The notes under the pieces are model-generated. The model did not search any database. It was not told the DNA's origin and saw nothing but the letters and a program-made list of their open reading frames with translations. The position numbers and the translations under genes are program-made. DNA of 64,000 nt from Tetrastigma voinierianum (taxonomy: Eukaryota; Streptophyta; Magnoliopsida; Vitales; Vitaceae), in assembly GCA_016808115.1 (NCBI GenBank), contig JAEQBH010000989.1, forward strand, positions 248,001 to 312,000, read 5' to 3'. This document shows positions 20,240 to 33,022 of this stretch, one piece after another (position 1 is the stretch's first letter; each line of letters begins with the position of its first letter).

Positions 20240-23200
20240 GGTATTAATAGGAATCTCAGGCTAAAAGACTGTAATGGGGAATGGAGAGATCAAGATAGTG
20301 GTCTATGATGTTATTTTAGGGTATTTCAGAATTTGTATAAATCAGATGCTGCTAAAAGTGATTATTGCTTGAGTACTGTTGCACTAGTGATCATGGATGA
20401 TAACGAAATTTCATTGTCTATACGATATTGAAATCAAAGATGCTATGTTTGTTATGCATCCAGATAAGTCGCCAGGACCATACGGGTTGAATCCTGCATT
20501 TTTTCAAAGATATTGGCATATTGTAGGAAAGGAGGTTAAGTTCTGCATGTTTGTCAATCATTTCGAATTGCATTGTGCTTGTAGGGTTAAATGATACACA
20601 CTTAATCCTTATCCAAGGAAGCAAAACATTGAGAGTATGGGGGATTGCCCTATCTCACTCTAGAATGTGGTCTATAAAATAGTAGCGAAGGCAACAGAAT
20701 AGGTAAGGGAATGCAGCTAATGGGTTACTCTGCCTCCAAGGGGCTTTTGTTAAAGGGAGATCCATCACTAATAATATACTTCTTTTGAGTGAAGTTCTAT
20801 ATTATTTGAAAAGAAAGACTCAAGGGAAGCATGGTTACGTGGCTTTGAAGGTTGACATGGCTAAGGCTTATGACAAAGTGGAATGAGATTTTTTGGGGAA
20901 AGTGATGGCCATGATACTCTGCCATGATCACTAGATTACTCTCGTTATGGTAGAAATGATTTCCACAAATGATTTACCATTTTACATAATGGTATGAGAG
21001 TTAGGACCACTGCGGACCATCACTAATAATATACTTCTTTCGAGTGAAGTTCTATATTATTTGAAAAGAAAGACTCAAGGGAAGCATGGTTACATGGCTT
21101 TGAAGGTTGACATGGCTAAGGCTTATGACAAAGTGGAATGAGATTTTTTGGGGAAAGTGATGGCCATGATAGGGTTTCATGATCACTAGATTACTCTCGT
21201 TATGGCATGTATTTCCACAGTCATATTTACCATTTTACATGATGGTAAGTGCACCACTGCCTAGGGAGGGGCCTTCGTGGAGAGACCATTGTCCTATCCT
21301 TTAGTTATTATTTAGTGCTGAGAGCGCCAAGTCGCTTTATTCGTGAAAGGAGTCTTTGGCCGTTAAATGGATGTAAGATTGCAGGCTCCTCCACTTCATT
21401 TATTTTTTGCTGACGATTGTTTTCTTTATTTCAAAGTTATAAAGAAATTACGTATTATAAACCAAACTTTGGAAGTATGGTTTAGCAACGAGTAGAAAGT
21501 CAATTTTAATAAATCTTTATCTCTTCACTAATGATCCATTAAGATTTAATTTGTTCCATCTTGAAGTTCATGGGATGTCAAATCACGGAAGGTATTGGGA
21601 TTCCGCCATAGGTGGAGATGCAGGTGTTCGATTATTTGAAAGACTATGTGTGGAAGAGATTACATAACTGGAATGCTAAAAAGCTTTCTAGGGCAGGTAA
21701 AGAGATTCTTCTCAAAACTATAGGCCAAGTGCTTCCAATTTATGTAATGTTTGTATTGCATCTTCCAATTGGTTTGTGCCATGACATGGAGAAGATGTTC
21801 AATTCCTTATGGTGGGGTGGAAAGTTGACTAGAGGCCATGACATTAATTGGGTAAAGTGAGGATTATGCCTCCCAGGCAGTCCGTGGTATTGATTCTGAA
21901 AGCTAAGATGAATTTAATCTCGCACTGTTATGCCTGCAGATGGAAGTTGATAATGGATCCCTCCTCTTGTTTTGCTCCAATTCTCTTAGCTAGGTACTAT
22001 CCTAATTCCACATTTTTAAATGCATCTTTGGGGACTAACTTGGCTACACTTGGTATGTGGTATTACTTGGACTTCCAAACCTGCTATGAAAACACTTATA
22101 GAGTTTCAAGGAGGGGATGGTTCAAGCATTCTAGTTAAGAGGAACCCTTGGCTCCCGAATTCAGCTTCAAGTCTCATTACTTCTCCATTAGGAGCATTCT
22201 ATGATATTACCAAGGTGAATGAATTAATGTGTTCGAGAGAGTTGCAATGGGATAGAGATTTGATTGTAGATATTTTCAACCACAAAGATCAGGAGCAGAT
22301 CCTTAATATACCCCTCAATTTTAGGCATATTGAAGACCAGTGGTACTAGACCCAAGAGGAAAGAGGATTATACTATGTCAAAATCGGCTACAGAGTGCAG
22401 CATGACAACTTGGTGAAAACAAGTTCATTTTTCTGGAACAAATATTGGAAGCTTCAAGTTCCTCCCAAGGTTCGTATTTTCATGTGGAGAACCTTGCAAG
22501 GAACTCTCCCTACGGCAGATAGATTGTGATCAAGAATGGTTCCAGTTTCGTCTCTTTGTACTGTTTGTGTTGCTGATAGAGAATCCAGTCTAACTTGCTT
22601 TTTGAATGTCCCCTTGCTATGTCTTACGGATTTTAACGTCATCCACCAGTACATGGAAGATAAGGACAATCATGCGGCCTAGTTTAGTCGTGTGATGAGT
22701 TTTTGTTCTCCTTCTAACATATTGATTGTAGTAGTGGGACACTATGGACCAACAGGAACAATGTTGTGTGAAGGAATTGCAGGTGGTTACCAAGTCAAAA
22801 TTTAAACATTACTAGAAGGACATTAAAACAATGGCAAGATGTGCAGCAAATTTTTATTATTCCAACCTTTGGTTGTCATCTTGTTAAGCATTCGGTTCAA
22901 TGGGAAAACCCAAAGGAAGGGTGGAGAAAGATAACTGTAGATGCAGCAATTTTTTCAGCGAGTGGTACTACTAGGTTGGGTTGGGTTCTTCATGGTTCAG
23001 TAGGGTCTTTTCTAGCGGTGTTGGGAGAACTAATTCAGCAGCAACTTCAACCAAATCAGGCAAAGGCTTTAGGGGTACGGGAAGCATTGTCATGGATTAA
23101 ACAGTCTCATCTTGTGAAAGTGGTTGTAGAAATGGATGCACAAGGAGTTTTACGTACAAGATCCACACTTAGTTAATTCTCCTCCATTTGCAATGTTAAT

Positions 23201-23411
23201 TGTGGATTATCAGGTGTTGACTAAAGATATTGAAGAAATTGAATTTTCATTTTTAAAGCGATATGCGAACTCAGTGGCTCACTCTATAGCTAGAGTAATG
23301 AGTTCTAGATTAGGTCCATGTGAATGACATGTAGTTGTTCCAGAGTTCTTGCTTTCCAGCTTGAATTTTGATTTTTAATATATCATCCAATCTTTCTTTA
23401 AAAAAAAAAAA
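20240..23411 (+). pseudogene. 5'-truncated L1-type LINE ORF2: RT, zf-RVT and RNase H
   Basis: Text begins near 20250 (LKDCNGEW) inside the linker before RT, so endonuclease and ORF1 are missing, as in a typical 5'-truncated copy. RT blocks follow: HPDKSPGPYGLNPAFFQRYW (20458-20517), GKHGYVALKVDMAKAYDKVE (20831-20883, duplicated further on) and the catalytic LHLFFADDCFLYF with FADD at 21406-21417. 21612-21845 reads WKRLHNWNAKKLSRAGKEIL and MFNSLWWGG. 22440-22640 is the zf-RVT region (WKLQVPPKVRIFMWRTLQG, then SLCTVC). 22920-23327 is a plant-type RNase H (ITVDAAIF, GWVLHGSVGSF, KALGVREALSWI, VVVEMDAQGV, YANSVAHSIARV) with one frameshift near 23150. A poly(A) tail at ~23400-23411 marks the 3' end. 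Confidence 0.85.
20763..21260 (+). repeat. 256-bp tandem duplication inside the LINE RT
   Basis: Copy 1 starts at 20763 and copy 2 at 21019, each opening CATCACTAATAATATACTTC. They match closely through TTACTCTCGTTATGG and then less well to about 21260. Both contain the same in-frame TGA at the tryptophan of KVEWDF (gtggaaTGAgat), so that stop existed before the duplication. Confidence 0.9.
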
Positions 23412-24369
23412 TTTTGAAGTAAAAAAATTAGTGTAATTCACACCATAAACATTTGCATTTACCACATGTTTAACGATTTTAAATTGACGAAAACAATTTA
23501 TGATTGTTTTTCCTTTTCTATGTAATTCCTGGTAAATTGCATCTAGAGAACAAATGACCTAACATAATTACATTTGTAAAATTATCTATTTTCAAAAAAG
23601 TTGGAAATACTGTTAAGTTATATAGCCAAATGAGCTCAAATTTACTTCAAATGCATATTCAAAATAAAATAATTTCCACAAGTCAAATAATGAATTTTGT
23701 TTTTGAAAATTTCAACAAAACCTTTATTGTATTTTATTTTTTTACTCCTAACAAAACCTATATTCTTGTAAAAGAATTCCACGCTTAATTATATAATATT
23801 CAATTAAGACAAACTCTAAGTTCTGTTATTTTTTTAAATAACATAATGTTTTTCTTATTTCCTTCATCTATTGTAATTTAACAATGTTTCTATAAGAGTC
23901 AATCCTTTAATCACTGAGCCAAGCCTTACTAACTAATTATTAAATTCTTAAAAATCAAATCATACCCCAATAATCAAAATAATAAAATTATTTAATTTAT
24001 AAAAGAAATTATTAAAAGGTTGGACATTCATTAATTAAAAATTTTAAACAAATGAAAAAGAGAGTAAGCATTTTATCACAATCACTTAATCAACTTTAAT
24101 ATTATAATTTATAGATAAAAGTATAATCATCTGGGTGAGAAATGTCAATCACCATCTTTGTCAAAAAGTTCTTTGTTTGTTAATACTTGTAATAGAATCT
24201 TATCAAGATTTGAAAGACCAAAATGTTCTTAAGAAGGTACATTAATGTGATGCATTTAGGGTTATTTTTGTAGAGGGGAATGGGCTGTCAAATCCATTTT
24301 GGCCCAATCTAATCAGCCATAGGGAATAAGGACCCGACCATTTTGGCTAGTTTCTATTCAAAGAATGCT
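23412..24369. other. AT-rich spacer, no feature seen
   Basis: Strongly AT-rich, with no open frame of note and no recognised repeat. 24260-24350 becomes more mixed (GGCCCAATC, GGACCCGACC) just before the chromovirus LTR. Confidence 0.7.
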
Positions 24370-25079
24370 TAAAGGACGCCTCAAATCCCAAAGCCTGGCT
24401 GACTACCCACTCAACCTCATGAAACACTACAATGTCTCAGAACCCACATTTCTCGCGTAAAATCGCAGAGATCCTTTGTACGGGGAGCTCTACCCAAATA
24501 CATCACATGTATATAACCTGTCTCAATCGACATCAATGACCATGCGGTGGGCCCTTTATACAATCCATACGAGTAAAATGACCTCTTTGGGCCCCCGCAT
24601 TTATACTCAACATATATTCCATCTATCCAATATAACTCGTAATACGAGCAAAAACAAACACCATTCGGGCTCATAAACCATACTTTCATAAACATATCAA
24701 CTATGTATCATAGCTGCGTGAGCTAATATTCACTTATATTAAGAACCCATATACAAAATGAAAAACATTCTAATACACAGAAACCATCAAGTTCATTCCC
24801 GCTTCTAAACGGCCTTTGGCGTAGAAACCGCCTCTCGAACGCCCGTACCTATAAAATAAGATCCTCGACAAGGCGAAGCACGCTCATTAGTAATCACCCC
24901 GCGGGCTATTTCCACTAAGTGCATATGCAATGCTCCAAATAAACACACACATTCAAGCAAATGCATGATCCTACTTGAATGTCTAACTTATCACCTCATA
25001 TCCCGAGTCCCTCCCCGACCCCTCACAACCTACCTAAGCCACGTATGAGAACCTTAGTTTCTATTTCAGGACAACCCTC

Positions 25080-25139
<60 letters not shown>

Positions 25140-26396
25140 ATCAATAATTCGACGATTGATATTTTATTGGACTACCCTCCGATAATTATTATTATTTTTA
25201 GATAACCCTCCGAGTCATTCTCTCAAGAATTACCTCATGCACTCACTCCTATCGTCCTAGCCCCAAGGCATATGGAAACGGATATTAATTCCATTTGAAT
25301 TTATAACATTACGTAAATATATAATCATGCACATATTCACATAATTTAAATCACACAAACATGTCATAATTTCAATCATCAATATAACAAAATAAGTTTC
25401 TCACGCCGCACCGATCAAAACACTGTTAACAGATTTGAATTACTCAACTAACATTATTTCAATAAAATTATTTTAGAACACTATTCTTGAATAAGAAACT
25501 CAAGCATTATTCCCAAGAAATCACCAATCATCGATTCACTTAGTGAACTGCTCACGTCATACTCCCACTCCTCATACAACGATCGTAAAGCATGTACACA
25601 CATAAATGCACAATTAACAACCCAATTCACCATGGATGTCACGCCCACCATTCAGGTTTCAAAAATTATAATACCCTGTCCCAAGATTCGGGATCGATCA
25701 AACGGCCTCTCACTTCATTCAACTAAACATATTCAACAAAGTACTTAAATAAAAATAAACCCAACTAGGGAGAACCCACTCTACTCAGTTTGTCAAAAAC
25801 TCCTGAAACCGGTGCCCACACGTAGGTCTCGCCACGTAGAGCGACTTTCCTTCTTGTCCCGACGACCACGACTATCACCTCATACAAATCTGTGAGAAGG
25901 CACACCTTCTCTCTCTAACCCAAAACTCCAGCCACCGTGATCCTCATTTTCCCTCCCACGCTTTTGTTTTGGTCCAATTTGAAGAAGACAACACTATTCA
26001 CAATTTTGTCTTATTATCATTTAAATTCTAAAAATGACATTTATGTCCTTCTCTTTCCAGCTGACATTCACACTATCTCTGGGCCAGGTCCATTTTCATA
26101 TCACTTTCTCTCTACCTGAAGCCACTTACGGCACATGAGCGTGTTATATGTGACTTTCTCACGTGATCGAAAATCGCGTTTTACAAAGACTAAACGCGAT
26201 ATGCCTTGAAAATGTGCCAACCCGACTATCTCTAATTCGACGAAATTAGACGTGCCAATCAGATTCGCATACGATTCCAACGGTGAAATCCGCTTCATTA
26301 TCCCGGCATCTGTAATAAAATTCCAGATTTTAACAAAATTGTAAATTTGTGAACCTAAATTACGATTTTCCATAAATTGGAAATTTCTCGAGTCTT
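24370..26396 (-). repeat. 3' LTR of the chromovirus
   Basis: Identified by its position after the polypurine tract and by similarity to the solo LTR at 44337-46790. The element-strand U3 shares a GATAATGAAGCGG motif, a TTGGAATCGT motif and GAGATAGTCG with 44450-44550. At the other end GGACGCC...CTGGCTGACTACC...CAACCTCATGAAAC...TGTCTCAGAACCC mirrors the reverse complement of 46720-46787. It contains a long TA run at 25082-25137 that the solo LTR lacks. Confidence 0.65.
25082..25137. repeat. (TA)n microsatellite inside the LTR
   Basis: About 56 bp of pure TA. The reading frame across it (repeated YIYI) is not a gene. Confidence 0.95.
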
Positions 26397-26399
26397 ATA

Positions 26400-26416
26400 T
26401 TCTCCCCTCCTTAAAA
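26400..26416 (-). other. Polypurine tract of the chromovirus
   Basis: On the minus strand TTTTAAGGAGGGGAGAA directly precedes the U3 of the 3' LTR, after text (AATTCGAGGACGAATTCC) encoding a typical gypsy pol C-terminus. Confidence 0.7.
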
Positions 26417-29400
26417 GGAATTCGTCCTCGATTAATCATAATCACCACATGCATATGCAACGCACTCTACCATGATGTAAACTAGTCATTTAAATGCTAA
26501 ATGACTAAACTAATGCGACCTTCATCCCTAAACAAGAAGGGATAGTGGCCCGCATCGTGTCCTCTCGCGCTCCCACGCCGACTCCTCCACCCATGCCACC
26601 ATAGTACACTCACTCAGCCTCACGGCCCTAAGGCCGCAAAACCCGATCACGCTATTCAAAATACATACCGGTCCCTCCAGTGTCCACCAGTCAACTCGAT
26701 TCACCCCAATCCACCTGAGTATACCCTGAGCATGGAGACGTGAAATACCCGACACTGATATGCTCAGCTGACCGCCAACCACGCCATTTGCCTATCCTCT
26801 CGAGTATCTCGAAAGGTCCACAAACCCCTACGATACTTCCCGTATCACCAACCCGACCACTTCCTCTTAGCATCACCTTCCAAGAAGACACGATCCCCAA
26901 ATTCTCGAACTCTAAGGGTCGACGTCGCACATCAACATAGCTCTTCGTCGAATTCCTCGAGCCGTGAGAAGACGCTCAGATCAAGCTCACCTTCTCTGAT
27001 GTGTCTCTAATCAAATCCCCCGGGACCAAGATGAGCTCTCCCACTCTGCCCACAGGCATATGAACTTACGCCTCCTGCCACAAGGCCTCAAGCACGCAGG
27101 CTATCTATATAATTGTATTCGATAACTCGTTTGTTGCAGCGAATTCCAATTAAGGGCAAATGCTCCTCCCAAGCCTACCCGATGATCCAGACGATGCTCG
27201 CAGGCTGTCCTCTAATACTCGATACCTCCCGTGACTCATCATTCGAGGTGGAACGCTGTACTCATTGTCAATGTAGCCCATGGCCTTTGGAAACCTTCCA
27301 AAAGTGCACCGTAACCCATCCTCATCCGACACTATGGATAATCGTACTCCATGTAGCCGAACTACGAATGTACAACCTTTGAATCTCCTCCCCCCTCCTC
27401 CCTCCAATGCGGCGTCATCCGCACAACTAGAAAACGCGGCCGACTTCGTGTGAGCCGGCCCACCCATACCGGCCATGCCTCTCGCTAAGGCCCGGCGTGG
27501 TTAAAGTCCATCGTGAGGCTCTACTTCCACCGCCCACCTCCAATGGTTGAAGTAGCCCTGTCGGCTTCTAGCTCGCCCAACCCGCCGACATGTGAGACAT
27601 CACGAATAAAGTCCCCCACGTGTCTCTTCATCCCACCCAATAGTACCGACGATGAAGTATCCCGTACATCTTCGTGCTAACGGATACCCAGAATCAAGAG
27701 CAATGAAACTCCCCGAGAATCTCCTCTCTCAATCGGCCAACCTGGGAACCACTACCCGGGTCTCCCTATATCGAAGACCACCACTGCGTTGAACTGGCCC
27801 AAACTCCTCAACTGCATCCGACTATCACCCGGCCCCCGATGGACACTCATCTCGCATCCCACCACTAGGGACCCGATCACCGCTTCGTCGCAGACTGCAG
27901 CCACTCAAACTCCCCCAAGGTACCTCTGAAATCTACTCTGCATCAGAAATCCAAACCGTCCCACAAGCAAGATCCACCACCACGAAGCCATAGCTAACGC
28001 CTCCTGACTCCCAACGAGTGCATCGCCCACTACATTTGCTCCCATCTGGATGGTAATGCAAAGTGAAGTCATAATCCTCTAGGAACTCCATCCATCTCGT
28101 GCCGCTGGTCGCATTAGTCTCTCTGGCCAAGGTGAAAATATACTTCGCACTTTTATGGTTCATACGAACTCCTCAGAGGCATAGCGCCAAATCTTCGCTA
28201 AGCAAGACTACGCCAAACTCCACGTCAGAAAATTCTCGCTCATGATTCTTCAACCGACGAGAACTATGTTACTACCTCCAACCGATCAAAACAAGATCCA
28301 ACCACTAGTGCATCGCCAACATACAGGCCTCCGCCCCCGCCCTGATTCTATCAAGATGGAGCCGGCGGCTTCTTCAACCCTGAATGCCTCCTCACACTCC
28401 ACATCCCAATCAAACTCCCACCTCCTTCTTCCCGGCTCACACAACCTAGTCATAGATGTCGCTATCTTGGAGAAATCCTCAATGAATTCTCACACCCAGC
28501 CAACCCCGGCTGAAACCACGTATCTCTAAGACCACTTCGCCTCCCAACTCACGCCTCGACCTTCCTCTCATTCCTGGGTCAACTCGATGGCCTCCCCGAA
28601 GGCTTCGACACCACGTGTCCTTAAAATCTCAAATGCCTGCAAGCAAAAACTGCACTTACCTGAATCCTAGCGTACAATTGATGGTCTCTCAACAACTGTA
28701 ATACAATCCTCAAGTGATACTCATGCTCCCACTCTAACTAGGAGTAGATTAAGATGTCATCCCCGAAGACTACGACAAACTGATCTAAATAGGGTTGGAA
28801 TATCCTATGCATAAGATTCATGAATGATGCTGGTGCATTCGTCAATCCAAAGGGCATCACCGTAAACTCAAAGTGCCCATAACGTGTCCTAAACTTTGAT
28901 ATTCGTTTCCGAACCTCAACATGGCAACCAAGCAAGGCGGTGTCTCATTCAGCAGACTCAAGGCCCTCTCAACCGACAAACAAATCAATAATCCTCTGCA
29001 ATGGGTACCGATTTGATCAGAACCCCCGTCAACCGTTTAGTCAACACAAATAAGGGTTTTGTCCTTCTTCGCAAATAAAACCAGAGCGCCCCATGGTGAA
29101 GTGCTCTACCTAATGAACTCCTGGTCCAGAACCTTCGTAACTGACTCGAAGTTCCCGCATTAACCCGGTGCCATCCTAAAGTGAGTCATAGAGACGGGTG
29201 AGGTACTAGGTGTAATTGACACCGGTCTACAACCCTCTCGTGGAGTGCGCCTGTAGTCATCCGGAAAAACATCCACATACTCGCACACTATCCGAGGTAG
29301 ATCTAAGTCTGGTCTCTCCTCATCCTCTAGGGTAAGGCTCACTAGCCAACCCGCTTAACCGGTCCCCCCCGACACACCCTGACCGTGATACCTGCCCTAA

Positions 29401-29660
29401 GAAATGTCACGCCCCAGGTAACACGCCCTCTCGCCACACATGAACACATCCCCTCTCCTCTCTCTCCTCTCTCTCTCGCAGTGGTAGGGGAAGTGTGTGT
29501 GGGAATCCCCAACCCAAAAAGGCAATAATCGACATAAAAGGTACAACCCATCTGAACCACTCGTAGCTCAAGCCACCCAATCCATCCCCGTGGATGACAT
29601 CGAACTCGATGATGCTCATGATCCTCAGGTCTACTTCATGAGTGAGTCCCCGAGACCTCC
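26417..29660 (-). pseudogene. Chromovirus pol: protease, RT, RNase H, integrase, chromodomain relic
   Basis: Minus strand, from high coordinates down. 29500-29620 has the end of the protease (IIEFDVIHG). 29160-29340 is the linker to RT (PRIVCEYVDVFPDD, SMTHFRMAPG). 28738-28900 is RT (FRTRYGHFEFTVMPFGLTNA, LDQFVVVFGDDILIYS); the catalytic DD is kept but the usual residue before it is glycine. 27980-28160 is RNase H (HKSAKYIFT, RWMEFLEDYDFTLHYHP). 27150-27480 is the integrase core (RLHGVRLSIVSDEDG, then RVLEDSLRA). 26760-26930 is the integrase tail (RRRPLEFEN, CGPFEILERIG). 26530-26680 gives PVCILN...VAWVEESAWERERTR, which resembles the end of a chromodomain. Frames shift repeatedly. Confidence 0.75.
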
Positions 29661-29699
29661 AACTCGCAACCTCCTCGACATATCATCCCTATTCTCGCC

Positions 29700-30860
29700 T
29701 AATCCCTAGTGGGAGAACTCACATAAATGGCTCCTCTAAGGTCTCAACCTAAGCCCAACTCTATCATAATCGATGCAACAATGAATGAATGCGACGCACT
29801 AGAATCAAATAACACTCGCCATAAAGTAGATAGCAAAATGTACTCCTCGTATGACTGGTCGACCACTGATCAATGCACGGTGTGGATGGCGTAGACACGC
29901 CCCGACCGACATAACTCGCCGGGCCTCGCCTGTTTCCTACCCATACTCCCCGCCTCTGGCCCGCCATAAAGCTGGAGGAAGCTCCCTCGAAACTCGAGAC
30001 TGGCTCCTCCGGTCTATAACGTGCCGTGGGAGGAACGCATCAGATCCTCTCCTCGTCTGCCATTGACCGGGACTCAGGCCGTCCCAAAAACCCGATCCCC
30101 GTCTCCGGGCAATCCTCCTCATTAAGGTCCGGCCTGCAATGATAAGACACCGACCGCCTTCGCCCCACCCACCTCATCCACCCCCGGGTCTGATGGCCGC
30201 GACTCGACCCTCGCGAACTAGAAGCTCGCATTTCTTTCCCCGAACCTGGAAGAAGACCGACCGGTCTTCCTCTTACTACTAACACTCGCATCCCACGTGC
30301 CCGAAAGAATCCCTCTATATCTCTACGGTCAAGGTCGTGTCCCAACCATGGAGAGTCCATATCTTGTGGTGGCTAAGTCTCATAATCTCGGCCCGAATGG
30401 ACAATCTCGGGGCCCCATTCTCACCTCCTAATCTCTTTGGCCAAGTTCAGGGTCACTGTAACATCGCAAATTGGCTAACTTCCGTGAATCTAGCCACGTA
30501 GTCTCATCACTGCCGTCTCGCTTCAAATCTAGGAACCCCCGGTGCACTGGCATGCTCTCGCAGCCTTCGGAAAGTGCTTGCCTACAAACAGCCTCTCAAA
30601 CGCCGCTTGGTGCCGGGCAACCAGCCTCGGAAAGTACTTGCCCATAAACAACCCCAATCCCCGCCCATGTCATACCAAGTCTCTAGGAGGTTCCCGCCCA
30701 TCTCAACCATGCATACGCCCGGCCTCCTCTAGCGCCAGAATGCGCTCAATCCGATCCGGCCGATTCGAGGTGATCTCCATAAACCACGCTCGATCCGCAT
30801 AAACCAATTATTTGCCACCATCGAGTCTCCTCCCGCAATGTCTATGATGATGCGCCTAAA
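29700..30860 (-). pseudogene. Chromovirus gag, strongly decayed
   Basis: GC-rich minus-strand text upstream of protease with no single long frame. Pieces such as GRYFPR/GKYFPRLV near 30600-30640, then ARFTEVSQFA and VTLNLAKEIRR near 30420-30500, fit the usual gag order (…F.ef.krYFP…; …Y...F..LsrfaP). An arginine/serine-rich linker with scattered cysteines lies at 30040-30300. I did not find a clean CCHC knuckle. Confidence 0.5.
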
Positions 30861-30869
30861 TCAAGGTTA

Positions 30870-32943
30870 CTAGGACCCCATGGTACTAATAATCAAAGAA
30901 AATGAAATGAGGGAATCAAAACTCAAAAAGAAGAGAATAAAAGAGAATTAGAGGTGAATTAATTCAAAAAATCTAAAATAGTGGTAAACATTTCATTCCA
31001 AACGGGTCCTGGATCTCTTACCCCTCTACCCTTTCGCTACTCCAAAAGCTTGCATAATGATATATATTTCATTAATTTCACAAGGGTTTATGAATATCCA
31101 CCCTTCACAGACCCAACGAAAATCCTCTTCTTTCTTGTTGTCTTTTCAGGCTTCTCAAAAGCTTGCCATAATCATATTATTGCAAACATTCTACTTATTC
31201 TACTATTAAAACAACTCAATCGAAAACATTTTCACCCAAAGAAAAAAAAAAGAAAAAGGAAAATGATCTCAGTTCGCCAAGAAAATATAAAAATGGCTTC
31301 CATACACAACTAGAATCGACTTAAAAAGTAAAATTAAGAGGGGATTGTTTAATTTTCTTGGGAACCAGCCAAGGTTATATCCCAAAAATTCTGATTAGGT
31401 CTTATATACTCACCAATACTCCGAGTGGGATTCAACTCTTTTTCATTTTGGGCTTGGGGCCTTGCTCTAACCTGGTCCTAATAAGTGAAATTCTGGTGGA
31501 GAACATCTACCCAAATCATGGTGTAATTCACGCTTAGACTCATCTTTGATTTAATTAATTTTTTAAGATTATTTTGGAATTAATTTGGTGTTAAACAAGA
31601 TTAGATATAATTTTTACAAAAATTTTAGACTATGGGTACATTTCATAAATCTTATTTATAGCTTATTTGAGTTTATCTTATCATATAAATAATTTTGATA
31701 AAAATTAAAGGTGTTTGTAAAGAATAAGTATAAAAATAATTATGACCCTCTATAAGCCAATTTTAACTTATTTTAATAAGCTTCATTGAAAAGCTTGTCA
31801 AAAATAACTTATGACCCCTTATAAATCCATTTTATTTTATTTCAATAAGCTTCATGTAGAAGCTTATCAAAAAAGGCTTATACAGAAATCTACAAATCGA
31901 TAATCTTAATAATAAAATTATCTTTATCATAAATTTTGTAAAAAATAGGAAATTTTTTTAAATTTTTGAAAGGAAATTTCGGAAAAAGTAAAAAGGGCAA
32001 ATTTTTTAGAAAAATTATGTAAAAATGGAAGGAAAATATTCGCAAAAATAATGAAAAATAGAAAACAAATTCCAACAAATGTAAACAAAATAGGTAAAAT
32101 CTTTATATAAAAATTATGTAAAAATAAGAAAACAATTTTAAAATAAAAAAAAATTCCAAAAAATTATGTAAAAAATAGGTAAAATTTTTGAAAATCTTTA
32201 TGTGGAAAATAGGAAAACAATTTCTAACATATAATTAAAAATAGAAAAAATTATTCATGATGATTTTCTTGATTTAGAATTTGATGCAAATCCATAAGTG
32301 TTTATTTTGTTTTGGAACTTAAAATTTTTGTCATGATGGGAAGTATTAGTGATGTTTGTTATTTTGTTTTTGAAATGTTTGTGATGATGGGAAGCACTAG
32401 CGATTTTTTATTTTTATCTTTGATTTGCTTTACTTTATTGTATTTTATTAGTACATAAAAACTATAGACAATAATTAGTGAAACATATAATTTTTATTTA
32501 TATTAGATAGGGTGCGCATCACTTAAAAAAAAATCGTGCCTCAAGTGTGCCTTACGCCTCAAGGACCTAAGATGCTTATAAACCTCGATACATTTTAATA
32601 ATTCACAGCCTACGCAGCCTACAGTAATCCAGAAAATATAATCAAAAGTAAGATAAAAATTTTAGGTAAGTGGGCATGGTAGTTCAAAGGTAAGGCGATT
32701 TCTGTTTGTAACTACGAGGCTCGAGTTTTTTGATCATACTATCATGTTCCAATTCGGAAAGGATTTATTGAAGAAAAAATATATAATATTTTAGTTTTTA
32801 TAATCTTTGATGCATACAAACAAAATGTAAGAGGAGAAAATCATTAGCTATTTTTTATACTAGAGATTAATTTGAATGATAAATGTTTTCAATATACAAA
32901 GAAATCTTTACTTTATTTCTTAAGGTTTTTATCATGGTTTCAT

Positions 32944-33022
<79 letters not shown>

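Larger units (their letters stand above)
24370..30860 (-). mobile_element. Ty3/gypsy chromovirus, 5' LTR missing
   Basis: Minus-strand gypsy element, GC-rich against its surroundings: gag (~30860-29700), protease, RT, RNase H, integrase and a chromodomain-like end (~26540), polypurine tract, 3' LTR (24370-26396). No LTR or primer-binding site is found beyond the gag end near 30860, where the sequence changes abruptly to an AT-rich spacer. The element is therefore truncated at its 5' end. A solo LTR of the same family lies at 44337-46790 in the opposite orientation. Confidence 0.75.

Noticed and set aside
24979..25185. 68-residue frame
   Set aside because: Crosses the TA run in the chromovirus LTR.
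31640..31860. AAGCTT-rich repeats as a possible satellite
   Set aside because: Only two or three loose copies in AT-rich sequence; too weak to call an array.
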